Below are positions 42,287 to 52,093 of a stretch of DNA of 52,297 nt, piece after piece. The position numbers and the translations under genes were made by a program. Below the pieces are notes generated by a model. The model had not been told where the DNA came from and did no database searches. It saw only the letters and a program-made list of their open reading frames with translations. The stretch lies in assembly GCF_016937615.1 (NCBI RefSeq), contig NZ_JAFHKI010000102.1, forward strand, positions 1 to 52,297, written 5' to 3'. Positions within the stretch are counted from its first letter, which is position 1. Each line of letters starts with the position of its first letter. Source of the stretch: Pseudomonas lactucae (GTDB lineage: Bacteria > Pseudomonadota > Gammaproteobacteria > Pseudomonadales > Pseudomonadaceae).

Positions 42287-43615
42287 TTACCCGCGTTTGG
42301 ATGCGCCACGGCTATTTTGTAGGGCGGTGATGTTGTTGCCGACTGGGTGAGCGAATTCGTGAGGCGTTACATGGCCGCTGCGATTGGCATCAATGTAGTT
42401 GCTCCACCACGCCATGATCAGCCGGCGCTGCTCCAGAAATTCAGCTTTGTGGATATACGCGGCGCGCACACGGTTGCGCTCCTTGTGACTCATTTGTCTT
42501 TCGATGGCTGCGTCGGTCCATAACCCGGACTCCAGCAGAGCGCTACAGGCCATGGTCCTGAAGCCGTGGCCGCACACGTCCTTGCTGGTGTCATAGCCGA
42601 CGTTGCGGAGCATGGTGTTCACCGTGTTCTCGGACATGGGCTTCCAGTACTTGTGGTCGCCCGGTAGCACTAACTCTGAAAAACGACTGAGGCTGCGCAG
42701 GCGCTCCAGTATTTCGATGACCTGCGGCGACAGTGGGACCATTTGAATGTCGCCGTTCATCTTGGTCCCACGTGTGGAGTTGCGTACCCCTTCAATCGGT
42801 GCGCGCGTATCGGGGATTTCCCACATGGCGCGTTGGAGGTCGAATTCACTCCATCGAGCAAAGCGTAGTTCGCTGGAGCGGACGAACACATGCAGAGTCA
42901 GCAGAACGGCAAGGCGCGTTAGCTCGCGGCCGTTGTAGTTGTCGATACGGTGTAGCAATTCGGGTAGACGGTTGAGGGATAGGGCCGGACGATGGATTGT
43001 GCGTGGCGCGTGAATCGAGCCTGCCAGATCCAGTGCAGGATTCATGGTGATCTGCCGAGCCCTTTTGGCCCCGCGCATGATGGTGGATAAGTAGTTCTGT
43101 ACCCTTAACGCCACATCCATGGTGCCGCGTTCCTTGATGCGCTGGGTGATCTCTAGTAGGTCGTGGGTATCGAGTTCAGCGATGGGTCGTTGGCCGATTA
43201 GCGGGAAGACGTGGGTACGCAGTCGGCTCATCACGGTTTTCGCGTGTCCTTCGGTCCAGCGGCGGGACATATCAGCGTGCCATTCTAGGGCGACGGTTTC
43301 GAAAAGCAGTGCCGCCCGTTGGGCCACGATCTTGGCCTTTTTCTTTTCTTCCATTGGGTCGAGGTTGTCGAGCAGCAACGCCTTGGCTTCGTCTCGCTTA
43401 CGTCGTGCGACGGAAAGGGTAACGATGGGGTAATTGCCGATGATGAGCGTACCTTCCTTGCCGCTGGGCTTGGTGTACTTCAAGCGCCAGGTCTTCACGC
43501 CATTGGGTTTGACGAAAAGGTACATGCCGCCGCCGTCGAACAGTTTGTAGGCGCGTTCGCGGGTTTTGGCCGTGCGGCATTGCAGGTCGCTGAGGGGGAT
43601 CGCTAGACGTGGCAT
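42287..43615 (-). CDS. P4-type tyrosine integrase of a genomic island
   Basis: A 442-residue integrase. The N-terminal arm-binding domain DUF4102 is at about residues 5-85 (LFDGGGMYLFVKPNGVKTWRLKY, PIVTLSVARRKRDEAKALL), the SAM-like core-binding domain at about 100-190, and the catalytic domain at 210-400 with FVRSSELRFARW (Arg), CGHGFRTMACSALL (H-x-x-R) and SHKERNRVRAAYIH (nucleophile Tyr). The start at 43615 gives the family-typical N-terminus MPRLAIPLSDLQ; the longer frame upstream runs through the tRNA terminator. It lies 165 bases from the 3' end of tRNA-Thr, the classic site for such islands, so it likely integrated the region to its left. Confidence 0.92.
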   Translation of the reverse strand: MPRLAIPLSDLQCRTAKTRERAYKLFDGGGMYLFVKPNGVKTWRLKYTKPSGKEGTLIIGNYPIVTLSVARRKRDEAKALLLDNLDPMEEKKKAKIVAQRAALLFETVALEWHADMSRRWTEGHAKTVMSRLRTHVFPLIGQRPIAELDTHDLLEITQRIKERGTMDVALRVQNYLSTIMRGAKRARQITMNPALDLAGSIHAPRTIHRPALSLNRLPELLHRIDNYNGRELTRLAVLLTLHVFVRSSELRFARWSEFDLQRAMWEIPDTRAPIEGVRNSTRGTKMNGDIQMVPLSPQVIEILERLRSLSRFSELVLPGDHKYWKPMSENTVNTMLRNVGYDTSKDVCGHGFRTMACSALLESGLWTDAAIERQMSHKERNRVRAAYIHKAEFLEQRRLIMAWWSNYIDANRSGHVTPHEFAHPVGNNITALQNSRGASKRG

Positions 43616-43712
43616 AGGGGTACGCGCTCCTGACCGGGAAATCGCAGTACCCCTAACATACCCTCGGGGAAGGGGGATTTTGTTGGATCCCGACGGAGGG
43701 TCCTGGAACGAA

Positions 43713-43736
43713 AAAACCCGCCAAAGGGCGGGTTTT
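43713..43736 (-). terminator. Intrinsic terminator of tRNA-Thr
   Basis: AAAACCCGCC / GGGCGGGTTTT hairpin. Read leftward it is followed by a T6 run, and it lies about 45 bases after the tRNA 3' end. Confidence 0.8.
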
Positions 43737-43779
43737 CGGGGCTTCCAGAGCATTCGGTGGAATGCAATGGAGCCTAATG

Positions 43780-43854
<75 letters not shown>

Positions 43855-43975
43855 GTGTTAGGGCGACGATTATAGCGACTGCCAGAGTTCTGTAAACCCC
43901 TGAAATCTGACTATTTTTGCGAAAACCCAAGTTTTCGCAAATCTCCCCGCATTTCCCTACGTGCCTCGCGAAAAA

Positions 43976-45352
43976 TCAGCGTTCGTGCAGTGCCTCGGCG
44001 CGCGATTTGATGATTGGTTTGAGCAGGTAGCTCAGGATGCTTTTCTTGCCGGTGATGATGTCCACAGACGCCACCATGCCCGGGATGATCAGCAATGGCT
44101 TCTCGTCGGTGCCCAGGTGGCTGCGGTCGGTGCGCAGTTTGATGATGTAGAAGGTGTTTTTCTTCTCTTCGTCCATCACGGTGTCGGCGCCGATGGTTTC
44201 GAGTTTGCCTTTGAGGCCGCCGTAGATGGTGTAGTCGTAGGCGGTGAATTTGATCATCGCCTCTTGGCCGGGGTGCAGGAAGGCGATGTCTTGTGGGCGG
44301 ATCTTTGCTTCCACCAGCAGGGTGTCGTCCAGCGGGACGACTTCGGCCATGTCGCTGCCGGGCTGGATTACGCCGCCGACGGTGTTGACCAGCATCTGTT
44401 TGACGATGCCGCGCACGGGGGAGGTGACCATGGTGCGGCTGACGCGGTCTTCCAGGCCTTTGGAGGTCGCTTGGGCCTTGCTCAGGTTGGTGCGGGCTTC
44501 GTTCAGTTGGGCAAGGGCTTCGCTGCGAAACTTGCCACGGGTTTCGTCGATTTTGCGCTGCACTTCGTTGATGGCGGCCTGGGCGCGGGGGATGGCCAGG
44601 GTGGTGCCGTCGAGCATGCCGCGGGTTTCGACTTCGGAGCGCTTGAGGCGCAGCACTTCTACCGGCGAGATCGCGCCTTGTTTGACCAAGGGTTCGGACA
44701 TGCCGATTTCCTGGCGCAGCAGGTTCAGGCTGTTGCGGTATTGCTCCTGCTTGGAGCTGAATTCACGCGACTCTTGCTGGCGTTGCAGCAGTTGCTGTTG
44801 CAGCCCGCCAATTTCGTCCGCCAGTTGCTGGCGGCGGCTCAGGTACAGCGATTCTTCGTTCGAGGCCTGGTTGGGCACGGCTTTGCGCGCCTCCTCGGTG
44901 ATGTTCAGCGGGCGATTTTCGATCTCGGCGCTAAGGCGTTCCACGCGCAGTTCCATGGCCACGCGGTCGGCTTCGGTTTCGCCGACGTTGGAGGCAAAGC
45001 GCGTGTCGTCCAGGCGCACCAGCGGCGCGCCGGCTTCGACGATCTGCCCTTCGTGCACGTAGATCTGAGCGACGATGCCGCCCTCCAGGTTCTGGATTTT
45101 CTGGATGCGCGACGACGGGATCGCCTTGCCGTCACCCTTGGTGACTTCGTCGATAATCGCGAAGTGCGCCCACAACAACAGGAACACGAAAAAGCCGATC
45201 ACGCCCCAGATGGTCAGGCGCACGATGCGCGGCGCATCGTCGATCAGCGCCTTTTCGACCTCGGGCAATGGCTGGTCATCGAGCGAGTCGCTGCCTTTGA
45301 AATAGCGGAAGATAACGTTCTTCCAACCGCCTGCACCGGACTTAAGCAACAC
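43976..45352 (-). CDS. lapC: LapC, HlyD-type membrane fusion protein
   Basis: A 458-residue periplasmic adaptor of a type I secretion system. One N-terminal membrane helix is at about residues 44-66 (RLTIWGVIGFFVFLLLWAHF), followed by a lipoyl half-motif (IQNLEGGIVAQIYVHEGQIVEAGAPLVRLDD), a long coiled-coil hairpin (about 120-320), the second lipoyl half (SRTMVTSPVRGIVKQM) and the HlyD C-terminal domain (GQEAMIKFTAYDYTIYGGLKGK). It begins with GTG at 45352, overlapping the lapB stop by 11 bases. It bridges LapB in the inner membrane and LapE in the outer membrane. Confidence 0.92.
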   Translation of the reverse strand: MLLKSGAGGWKNVIFRYFKGSDSLDDQPLPEVEKALIDDAPRIVRLTIWGVIGFFVFLLLWAHFAIIDEVTKGDGKAIPSSRIQKIQNLEGGIVAQIYVHEGQIVEAGAPLVRLDDTRFASNVGETEADRVAMELRVERLSAEIENRPLNITEEARKAVPNQASNEESLYLSRRQQLADEIGGLQQQLLQRQQESREFSSKQEQYRNSLNLLRQEIGMSEPLVKQGAISPVEVLRLKRSEVETRGMLDGTTLAIPRAQAAINEVQRKIDETRGKFRSEALAQLNEARTNLSKAQATSKGLEDRVSRTMVTSPVRGIVKQMLVNTVGGVIQPGSDMAEVVPLDDTLLVEAKIRPQDIAFLHPGQEAMIKFTAYDYTIYGGLKGKLETIGADTVMDEEKKNTFYIIKLRTDRSHLGTDEKPLLIIPGMVASVDIITGKKSILSYLLKPIIKSRAEALHER

Positions 45353-47494
45353 TGATCTGCCCCTTTTTCAGCGCTTCCATGACGGCCGCTTTTGGACCGT
45401 CTGCGAGGATCTGGCCACGGTCGATCACCAGCAGGCGATCGACCAGGCTCAGCAGCGAAGCACGGTGGGTGACGAGAATCACCGTCTTGTTTTCGATAAC
45501 CGACTGCAAACGTTGTTTCAGGCGTTCTTCACCGGTGTTGTCCATGGCGCTGGTCGGTTCGTCCAGCAGCAGAATCGGTGGGTTCAGCAGCAGTGCGCGG
45601 GCCAGGGCGACGTTCTGGCGTTGACCGCCGGAAAGGTTTTGCCCGCGCTCGCCCACTTGCAGTTCGTAGCCTTGGGGATGCAGCCTGGCGAATTCGTGCA
45701 CGCCGGCGAGTTCTGCCGCCTGCAGCACCATCTCGTCATCCACGTAGCGCGCACCGGACACGAGGTTGTCGCGCAAGGTGCCGGCCAGTAGTTGGATGTC
45801 CTGGGCCACGTAGCCGATGTTATGGCGCAATTCGCTGACGTCGATCTGGCGGATGTCGACACCGTCCACCAGCAGCGAGCCGGAGTCCGGCTGATACAGG
45901 CCCACCAGCAGCTTGGCCAGCGAGCTTTTGCCCGAGCCGCTGCGGCCGATGATGCCGATTTTCTCACCAGGGCGAACCGTCAGGTTGATGCCTCGCAGCG
46001 CCAGGTTCTGCTGGTTGGGGTAGGTGAAGTCGACCTCGCGGAACGCCATCGCGCCTTGCAGCGTTTTGCGGCTGAGGGGGCGTTCGTCGAAGTTGCGTTC
46101 CTGCGGCAGCTCCATCATCTGGTCCACCGACACCATCGTCACCTTGGCTTGCTGGTAACGCGTCAGCAGGCCCGACAGCTGCGCCAACGGGCCGAGTGCA
46201 CGACCGCTGAGCATGTAGCACGCCACCAGGCCGCCCATGCTCAGGACGCCATCGATGATCTGGTACACACCGAAGATAATCATCGCCACGCCCGCCACTT
46301 GCTGGATCAGCAACGTGATGTTCATCGCCAGGCCGGACAGCACCTTGACCCGCAGCTCCAGGCGGCTGAGGGTGCCGATGGTTTGTTCCCACTGGTATTG
46401 GCGTTCGCTTTCGGCGTTGTTGACCTTCACCGCATCCAGCCCGGCGAGGGTTTCGATCAGGCTCGACTGGCGTTCGGCACCCAGAGCCATGGTGCGCTCA
46501 AGTGTCGCCGTCAGCGGTTTTTGCAGGAAGTGGCCGATGCCCAGTGCGAGCGGGAAGGCGACGATGGGGATCCAGACCAGGTGGCCGCCGAGCAGCGCGA
46601 TGACCGCGAGGATGATCAGGGTAAACGGCAAATCGATCAGGCTGGCGAGGGTCAGGGAGGTGAGAAAGTCGCGCATCCCCTGAAACTCATGGATGTTCGA
46701 GGCGTAGCTGCCGACGCGCGCCGGGCGCATTTTCATCGACATGCCCACGATGCGCTCGAACAGCGTCGCGGAGATGATCAGGTCGGTTTTCTTGCCCGCC
46801 AGGTCCAGGCACAGGCTGCGCATGCTCTTGAGCAACAGGTCGAACAGGTAGGCGCCGCAAATACCAATGGCCAGCACCCACAAGGTGGCGGTGGCCTGGT
46901 TCGGCACTACGCGGTCATACACGTTCATCACAAACAGCGGCGCGGCCAGGGCGATCAGGTTGATCACCAGGCTGGCGGCGATGGCGTCGGCATACAGCCA
47001 GCGCGAACGCTTGAGGGTGTCCTTGAACCACGAGCGCGCGCGCGGGATTAGCGTGCCGCTGGTGACGTCAAATTTATGTTGCGGCTGGGCGAAGAAAACC
47101 CGACCGCTGTAATCTTGACTCAGCGTCTCACGGGTGACTTGGACTTCGCCGCCGTCACTTTCGCTGAGCAGCAGGCGGGCAGTGTCGCCTTCCCATCCCA
47201 ACAGCACCGCACTGCGACCTTCCTTCAGTAACAGCAAAGCCGGCAATGCAATGGACGGGATCTGCTCCAGCTTGCGCTGCAGCAAACGGCCCTGCAAACC
47301 CGCCCGGGCGCTGCGCGGGGCAGCAAATCCGGGCTCAGGCGCTGCCCCGCCAGGGGCAGGCCTGTGGTGAGCATAGCCCGGCTGGCGGGCTTGTAATGCA
47401 GGGAGCAGAGCGTCAACAACCCGTCCAGCAAGGGGTCGTCATGCTGACTGCGCGGGTCATGGTTGAGCTGCGCCACACCTATTTCAGAATCCAA
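45342..47494 (-). CDS. lapB: LapB, type I secretion ABC transporter (frameshifted)
   Basis: Inner-membrane ATPase that exports the giant adhesin. The major frame (45342-47297) holds part of an N-terminal C39-like peptidase domain without catalytic cysteine (typical of adhesin exporters), six membrane helices (residues about 170-400 of the full protein) and the ATPase with Walker A GRSGSGKSS, signature LSGGQRQNVALAR and Walker B ILLLDEPTSA. The true N-terminus (DSEIGVAQLNHDPRSQHDD) is in another frame, from a TTG at 47494. One extra base near 47308 joins the two into about 717 residues, the normal LapB length. The break is probably a consensus error. The lapE stop lies 44 bases upstream. Confidence 0.9.
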
Positions 47495-47538
47495 GCTGAC
47501 TCTCTCTTAAACGGTTGAGTGGTTCACGCCGTCAAGAA

Positions 47539-48891
47539 TCAGTTCATCCCTGGCAGGTTTACCTTCGTTTTGACTTCGTTCTGCACAACCGATGCCAGCG
47601 GCGCAACGACGCCCTGACTTCTCAGCAATTGGCCCATATCGGCCTTGATGCGGTACTGCGTATAGATGTGCAGGTTTTTGATCTGTGCCAGGCGCTGCTG
47701 AGCGGTGAACAGTTCGTTCTCGCTGTCGAGCAGGTCGAGCAGTGTACGTTCGCCCAGGCTGAACTGCTGCTGGTACGAGGTGCGCACTTTATTGCTGCGG
47801 TCCACGTATTGCTGTGCGATCGGCACCTGCTGGCTAGCGTTATTGTAGGCGTTCCACGCCAAACCGAGTTCTTCATTCAGCTGGCGCAGCGCATTGTTGC
47901 GAATATCCAGCGCCTGGCTGGCCTGAGAGGCCTTGGACTGCAGGCTGGCCTTGTCGCTGCCGCCGTTGTACAGGTTGAACTGCATGTTCAGCATGGCGGA
48001 ATAACCATTGTCATGGCCTTCTTCGCCGCCGATGTTGTTATTGGCTGAGCGTTGCAGTACGGCATCAAAGCGCGGGTAGAAAGTCGACTTGGCGGCTTCG
48101 TACTGCTTTTCGGCAGCGGCGATATCCGACTCGGCCGAGCGCAATACCGGGCTGTCCGCAACCATCTGGCGGCGTGCTTCATCCAGGCTGGCCGGCAGCG
48201 CGGTCACAATGCCCATTGGCTTTTCGAGCTGATCGGGCTCTTTGCCGACTACGCTCAGGAAGTTGGTATTGGCATCCGCCAGGTTGGTCTGTTCGGTGAT
48301 CAGGTTGTTTTGAGCCTGAGCCAGTCGGGCTTCGGCCTGGTCCATGTCCGCCATTCTGCCGACGCCACGGCTGGTGCGCAGTTTGATCTGGTCAAAAATA
48401 CGTTCGTGGCTTTTCAGGTTGTCTTCTGCCAGTTGCACCATCTCGCGACGGGTCAAGACATCCAGATAAACCTGGGCAACCGTCAGTGCGGTGCGCTCGG
48501 AGGTATTGAGCAGCGCATAGCCACGGGAGTTGGCGGTGGCTTGTTGGCGGCCCACTTCATTGATGGTGCCGAAACCCTGGAACAAATTTTGCTGAAGTCG
48601 GATGGTCGACTCGCCGCGGTTCAGGGTTTTCCAGTCATGACTATTGCTCGCGGCGCGGGTCGAGGTGTTGTCCGAGCTTTCACGGCCATAACCGCCCAGC
48701 AGGTCGACTTTAGGCAGGTAGCCACCCTGGGCCTCTCTGACCTGGTAGTCGGCGGCAATACGCGCATTGATAGCCGCCTGGATCTCCGGATGGTTTTTCA
48801 CCGCGTCCTGCATCGCTTCGGGAAGGGTTTGAGCCTGGACGAAACCGGCGGCCAGAGCAAAAGGCATAACTTTAAGAAGGTGCAAACGCAT
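47539..48891 (-). CDS. lapE: LapE, TolC-family outer-membrane channel
   Basis: A 450-residue outer-membrane efflux protein. The start at 48891 gives the signal peptide MRLHLLKVMPFALAAGFVQA; the longer frame lacks one. Two OEP repeats are seen (TLPEAMQDAVKNHPEIQAA to about 220, and the second from about 240 to 430), with strand and helix signatures such as GESTIRLQQNLFQGFGTINEV and FSLGERTLLDLLDSENELF. It is the exit duct of the LapBC exporter and also holds LapA on the cell surface. First gene of the leftward lapE-lapB-lapC unit, divergent from lapA. Confidence 0.92.
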   Translation of the reverse strand: MRLHLLKVMPFALAAGFVQAQTLPEAMQDAVKNHPEIQAAINARIAADYQVREAQGGYLPKVDLLGGYGRESSDNTSTRAASNSHDWKTLNRGESTIRLQQNLFQGFGTINEVGRQQATANSRGYALLNTSERTALTVAQVYLDVLTRREMVQLAEDNLKSHERIFDQIKLRTSRGVGRMADMDQAEARLAQAQNNLITEQTNLADANTNFLSVVGKEPDQLEKPMGIVTALPASLDEARRQMVADSPVLRSAESDIAAAEKQYEAAKSTFYPRFDAVLQRSANNNIGGEEGHDNGYSAMLNMQFNLYNGGSDKASLQSKASQASQALDIRNNALRQLNEELGLAWNAYNNASQQVPIAQQYVDRSNKVRTSYQQQFSLGERTLLDLLDSENELFTAQQRLAQIKNLHIYTQYRIKADMGQLLRSQGVVAPLASVVQNEVKTKVNLPGMN

Positions 48892-49222
48892 TCTATTTTT
48901 TCCCGAGGATTGGTTGCCTGAAAAACCGCAACAAATTGGAGTGGCAACTCGAAATGCCCGTTTTTCTTGGACGCCGAAAGGCGCAAACAGAAAGTCGCGA
49001 GGCCGCTTAAATATCAATGTGACATTACGAGGCGGATTGTTTAGGATGGCGTCCAATAGGTCAATACCTTGACGGGAAAGTAATTTTTCTCACGAAACAA
49101 CAAAATATTGACGCCAATATATTTTCGAAAAAATGTGTACTCCAACTATCTGAATCGGCAGCGGCGAGCGGGCCGGTCTCCTTGATGGATACCCCCGAAC
49201 GGTAATACACGGAGAGTCTTTT
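48892..49222. promoter_or_regulatory. Divergent lapE / lapA promoter region
   Basis: A 331-base AT-rich gap that must hold promoters in both directions. A TTGACG hexamer lies at 49108, but no good -10 is certain. GGAGAG at 49211-49216 is the lapA ribosome site. In pseudomonads such adhesin promoters respond to FleQ and cyclic-di-GMP; I could not identify a specific FleQ site. Confidence 0.45.
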
Positions 49223-52093
49223 ATGAGCAGCGTTGCGGTCGTCAAAAGCATTGTCGGTCAAGTGTTCGCAGTTTCCCCGGAAGGGATTCGCCGCCTGCTG
49301 GTAGAAGGGGATCGCCTGGTTGCCGGGGAGCAGGTCGATACCGGCCCTGCGGGTGCCATATCGTTGGAGCTGGCCGATGGTCGAGTGATCGACCTGGGTC
49401 GCGACAGCCAATGGAGTGCCAACGCGCCTGACTCGGCCATCGACCTGAGTGCCGCCACTGCTCAAGCCGCACCGTCCGTCGCCGAACTGCAGCAAGCTAT
49501 CGCTGCCGGCGTCGACCCGACCCAGAACCTTGAACCCACTGCGGCCGGTCCGACCGCTGCAGGCGCGGACGGCGCCGTTGGCGGCGGCCACAGCTTTGTC
49601 GTGCTGGAAGCCACCGCCGGCGTGGTTGACCCTACCATCGGTTACCCGACGACCGGTCTGAACGCCGCTGCTGCCGTGGGCAATACGCTCACCGCCGGCG
49701 ATAACAATGGCGTCGACCCGCGCAACGTCACCATTACCCTGACCGCCACGCCCACCATCACCGAAGCCGGTGGTGTTGTCGTTTACACGGCGTTTATTAC
49801 CCAGGCACCCACCAGCGACCTGACCGTCACCTTGTCCAACGGTCTCGCGGTTGTGATCGCTGCTGGCCAGACCTCGGGTGCACTGAACGTCACGTTTGCA
49901 GGCAATGACACGCCGTACCTGGATGCTTCGTCGATCTCCGCGACCATCACCGGCACCGCCGGCGGCGGCAACCTGATCATCACCACTGACCCGGCGCCAG
50001 CGGTCACCCAGATCAACGACACCATCGACACCACCACCGTCACGCTGACCGCGACCGCGTCGGTGGATGAAGGCGGCAAGATCGTCTACACCGCGACCGT
50101 GACCAACGCGGCGCAGACTGACGTCGTGATCAAGCTGTCCAACGATCAGACCATTACCATCGAAGCGGGTAAAACCAGCGGTACCGTCAGTGTCGACACG
50201 CCTGCCAACCTGGCCGATGGCAAAGACCTTGTCGTCAGCGCCACGATCACCAGCGCCACCGGCGGTAACTACGAAAACCTGGCAATCAATCCTGCTGCGG
50301 CCACCTCGACAGTCGTCGCCGTGGACAATGCAAGCGTTTTGGTCGCCGATACCACCACGATTGCAGAAGATGGCTCCGCCACCGGCAACGTGCTGAGCAA
50401 CGACAGCGACATCGATAACGTGTTGACCGTTGCGACGTTCAATGTGGACGGCCGTACTTTTAACGCAGGCCAGACTGCTCAAATCGAGGGTATTGGCTCC
50501 ATCACCATCGGTGCTGATGGTGCGTATGTATTCACCCCGGTCAAGGACTACAGCGGCGAAGTGCCGCAGATCGGCTACACCACCAATACCGGGTCGAGCA
50601 GCACGCTGACGGTGACGATTACACCCGTCAATGACCTGCCCGTCATCGAAACGACGGCCAATACACTGGTCGAAAACACCGCTGTGGCCGGGACTGTGGC
50701 CGGCACGTTCAGCGTCAGCGATGCGGAAACGCCAGTTGCCGGTCTGGTCGTGACCTTTACGGGTGACAGCAATAAAGACGGCTACTACGCCATTGTTGGC
50801 AACAACGTGGTCCTGACCCAGGCCGGTGCCGATTTAGTCAACGCAGGCAACAAACTGCCGGCCTTTGACCTGACCGTGACGGATGCTGCCAACACCACTG
50901 CCCAAGCCAGTGCGACCCCGGACGTTACTCTGGTCAACGACCTGCCAACCATCGAAGTGGTTGCCAACCCGTTGGTTGAAGACACCGTCAGCAAAGACAC
51001 CATCGCCGGTTCCTTCACCGTTGGCGATGAAGAAACCCCAGTTGCCAACCTGGTTGTCACCTTCACCGGCGACAGCAACAAAGACGGCTACTACGCCATC
51101 TCCGGCAACAACGTGGTCCTGACTCAAGCCGGTGCCGACTTCGTTAACGCGGGCAACAAACTGCCTGCGTTCGACCTGACCGTGACCGACGCCGATAAAG
51201 GCAGTGCGACCGCCGCCGCTACCCCTGACGTTACTTTGGTCAACGACCTGCCAACCATCGAAGTGGTTGCCAACCCGCTGGTTGAAGACACCGTCAGTAA
51301 AGACACCATCGCCGGCTCCTTCACCGTTGGCGACGAAGAAACTCCCGTTGCGAACTTGGTTGTCACCTTCACCGGCGACAGCAACAAAGACGGCTACTAC
51401 GCCATCTCCGGCAACAACGTGGTCCTGACCCAAGCCGGTGCTGATTTCGTCAACGCAGGCAACAAACTGCCAGCCTTCGACCTGACCGTGACCGACGCCG
51501 ATAAAGGCAGTGCGACCGCCGCCGCTACCCCTGACGTTACTTTGGTCAACGACCTGCCAACCATCGAAGTGGTTGCCAACCCGCTGGTTGAAGACACCGT
51601 CAGTAAAGACACCATCGCCGGCTCCTTCACCGTTGGCGACGAAGAAACTCCCGTTGCGAACTTGGTTGTCACCTTCACCGGCGACAGCAACAAAGACGGT
51701 TACTACGCCATCTCCGGCAACAACGTTGTCCTGACCCAAGCCGGTGCCGACTTCGTCAACGCAGGCAACAAACTGCCAGCCTTCGACCTGACCGTGACCG
51801 ACGCCGACAAAGGCAGCGCCAACGCCGCCGCGACCCCGGACGTCACCCTGGTCAACGACCTGCCAACCATCGAAGTGGTTGCCAACCCGCTGGTTGAAGA
51901 CACCGTCAGCAAAGACACCATCGCCGGCTCGTTCACCGTTGGCGACGAAGAAACCCCAGTTGCCAACCTGGTTGTCACCTTCACCGGCGACAGCAACAAA
52001 GACGGCTACTACGCCATCTCCGGCAACAACGTCTGCCTGACTCAAGCGTGCGACTTCGTCAACGCAGCGAACAACTGCCTGCGTTCGACCTGA
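49223..52093 (+). CDS. lapA: LapA-like giant repeat adhesin, 5' part
   Basis: The start of a giant type I-secreted biofilm adhesin. Residues 1-80 form the N-terminal retention module (VAVVKSIVGQVFAVSPEG, GDRLVAGEQVDTGPAG, DGRVIDLGRDSQW) that plugs the LapE pore. A helix and linker follow, with two tandem TAAG motifs at residues 106-109 and 111-114, the kind of site cut by the periplasmic protease LapG. Ig-like and VCBS-type domains fill about 165-470. Then come 102-residue repeats (LPTIEVVANPLVEDT...). The frame stops at 52093 because of small indels in repeat 5; the real gene must continue past the contig end to the RTX and secretion signal. MapA is a close alternative identity, as lapD and lapG are not next to it. 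Confidence 0.9.
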   Translation: MSSVAVVKSIVGQVFAVSPEGIRRLLVEGDRLVAGEQVDTGPAGAISLELADGRVIDLGRDSQWSANAPDSAIDLSAATAQAAPSVAELQQAIAAGVDPTQNLEPTAAGPTAAGADGAVGGGHSFVVLEATAGVVDPTIGYPTTGLNAAAAVGNTLTAGDNNGVDPRNVTITLTATPTITEAGGVVVYTAFITQAPTSDLTVTLSNGLAVVIAAGQTSGALNVTFAGNDTPYLDASSISATITGTAGGGNLIITTDPAPAVTQINDTIDTTTVTLTATASVDEGGKIVYTATVTNAAQTDVVIKLSNDQTITIEAGKTSGTVSVDTPANLADGKDLVVSATITSATGGNYENLAINPAAATSTVVAVDNASVLVADTTTIAEDGSATGNVLSNDSDIDNVLTVATFNVDGRTFNAGQTAQIEGIGSITIGADGAYVFTPVKDYSGEVPQIGYTTNTGSSSTLTVTITPVNDLPVIETTANTLVENTAVAGTVAGTFSVSDAETPVAGLVVTFTGDSNKDGYYAIVGNNVVLTQAGADLVNAGNKLPAFDLTVTDAANTTAQASATPDVTLVNDLPTIEVVANPLVEDTVSKDTIAGSFTVGDEETPVANLVVTFTGDSNKDGYYAISGNNVVLTQAGADFVNAGNKLPAFDLTVTDADKGSATAAATPDVTLVNDLPTIEVVANPLVEDTVSKDTIAGSFTVGDEETPVANLVVTFTGDSNKDGYYAISGNNVVLTQAGADFVNAGNKLPAFDLTVTDADKGSATAAATPDVTLVNDLPTIEVVANPLVEDTVSKDTIAGSFTVGDEETPVANLVVTFTGDSNKDGYYAISGNNVVLTQAGADFVNAGNKLPAFDLTVTDADKGSANAAATPDVTLVNDLPTIEVVANPLVEDTVSKDTIAGSFTVGDEETPVANLVVTFTGDSNKDGYYAISGNNVCLTQACDFVNAANNCLRST

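Noticed and set aside
43961..45355. 464-residue plus-strand ORF
   Set aside because: Mirror of lapC, composed mainly of Ala/Gly/Asp/Val with no domain.
50834..52045. 403-residue minus-strand repeat protein
   Set aside because: It is the antisense reading of the lapA tandem repeats; the plus strand has the ribosome site and the retention module.
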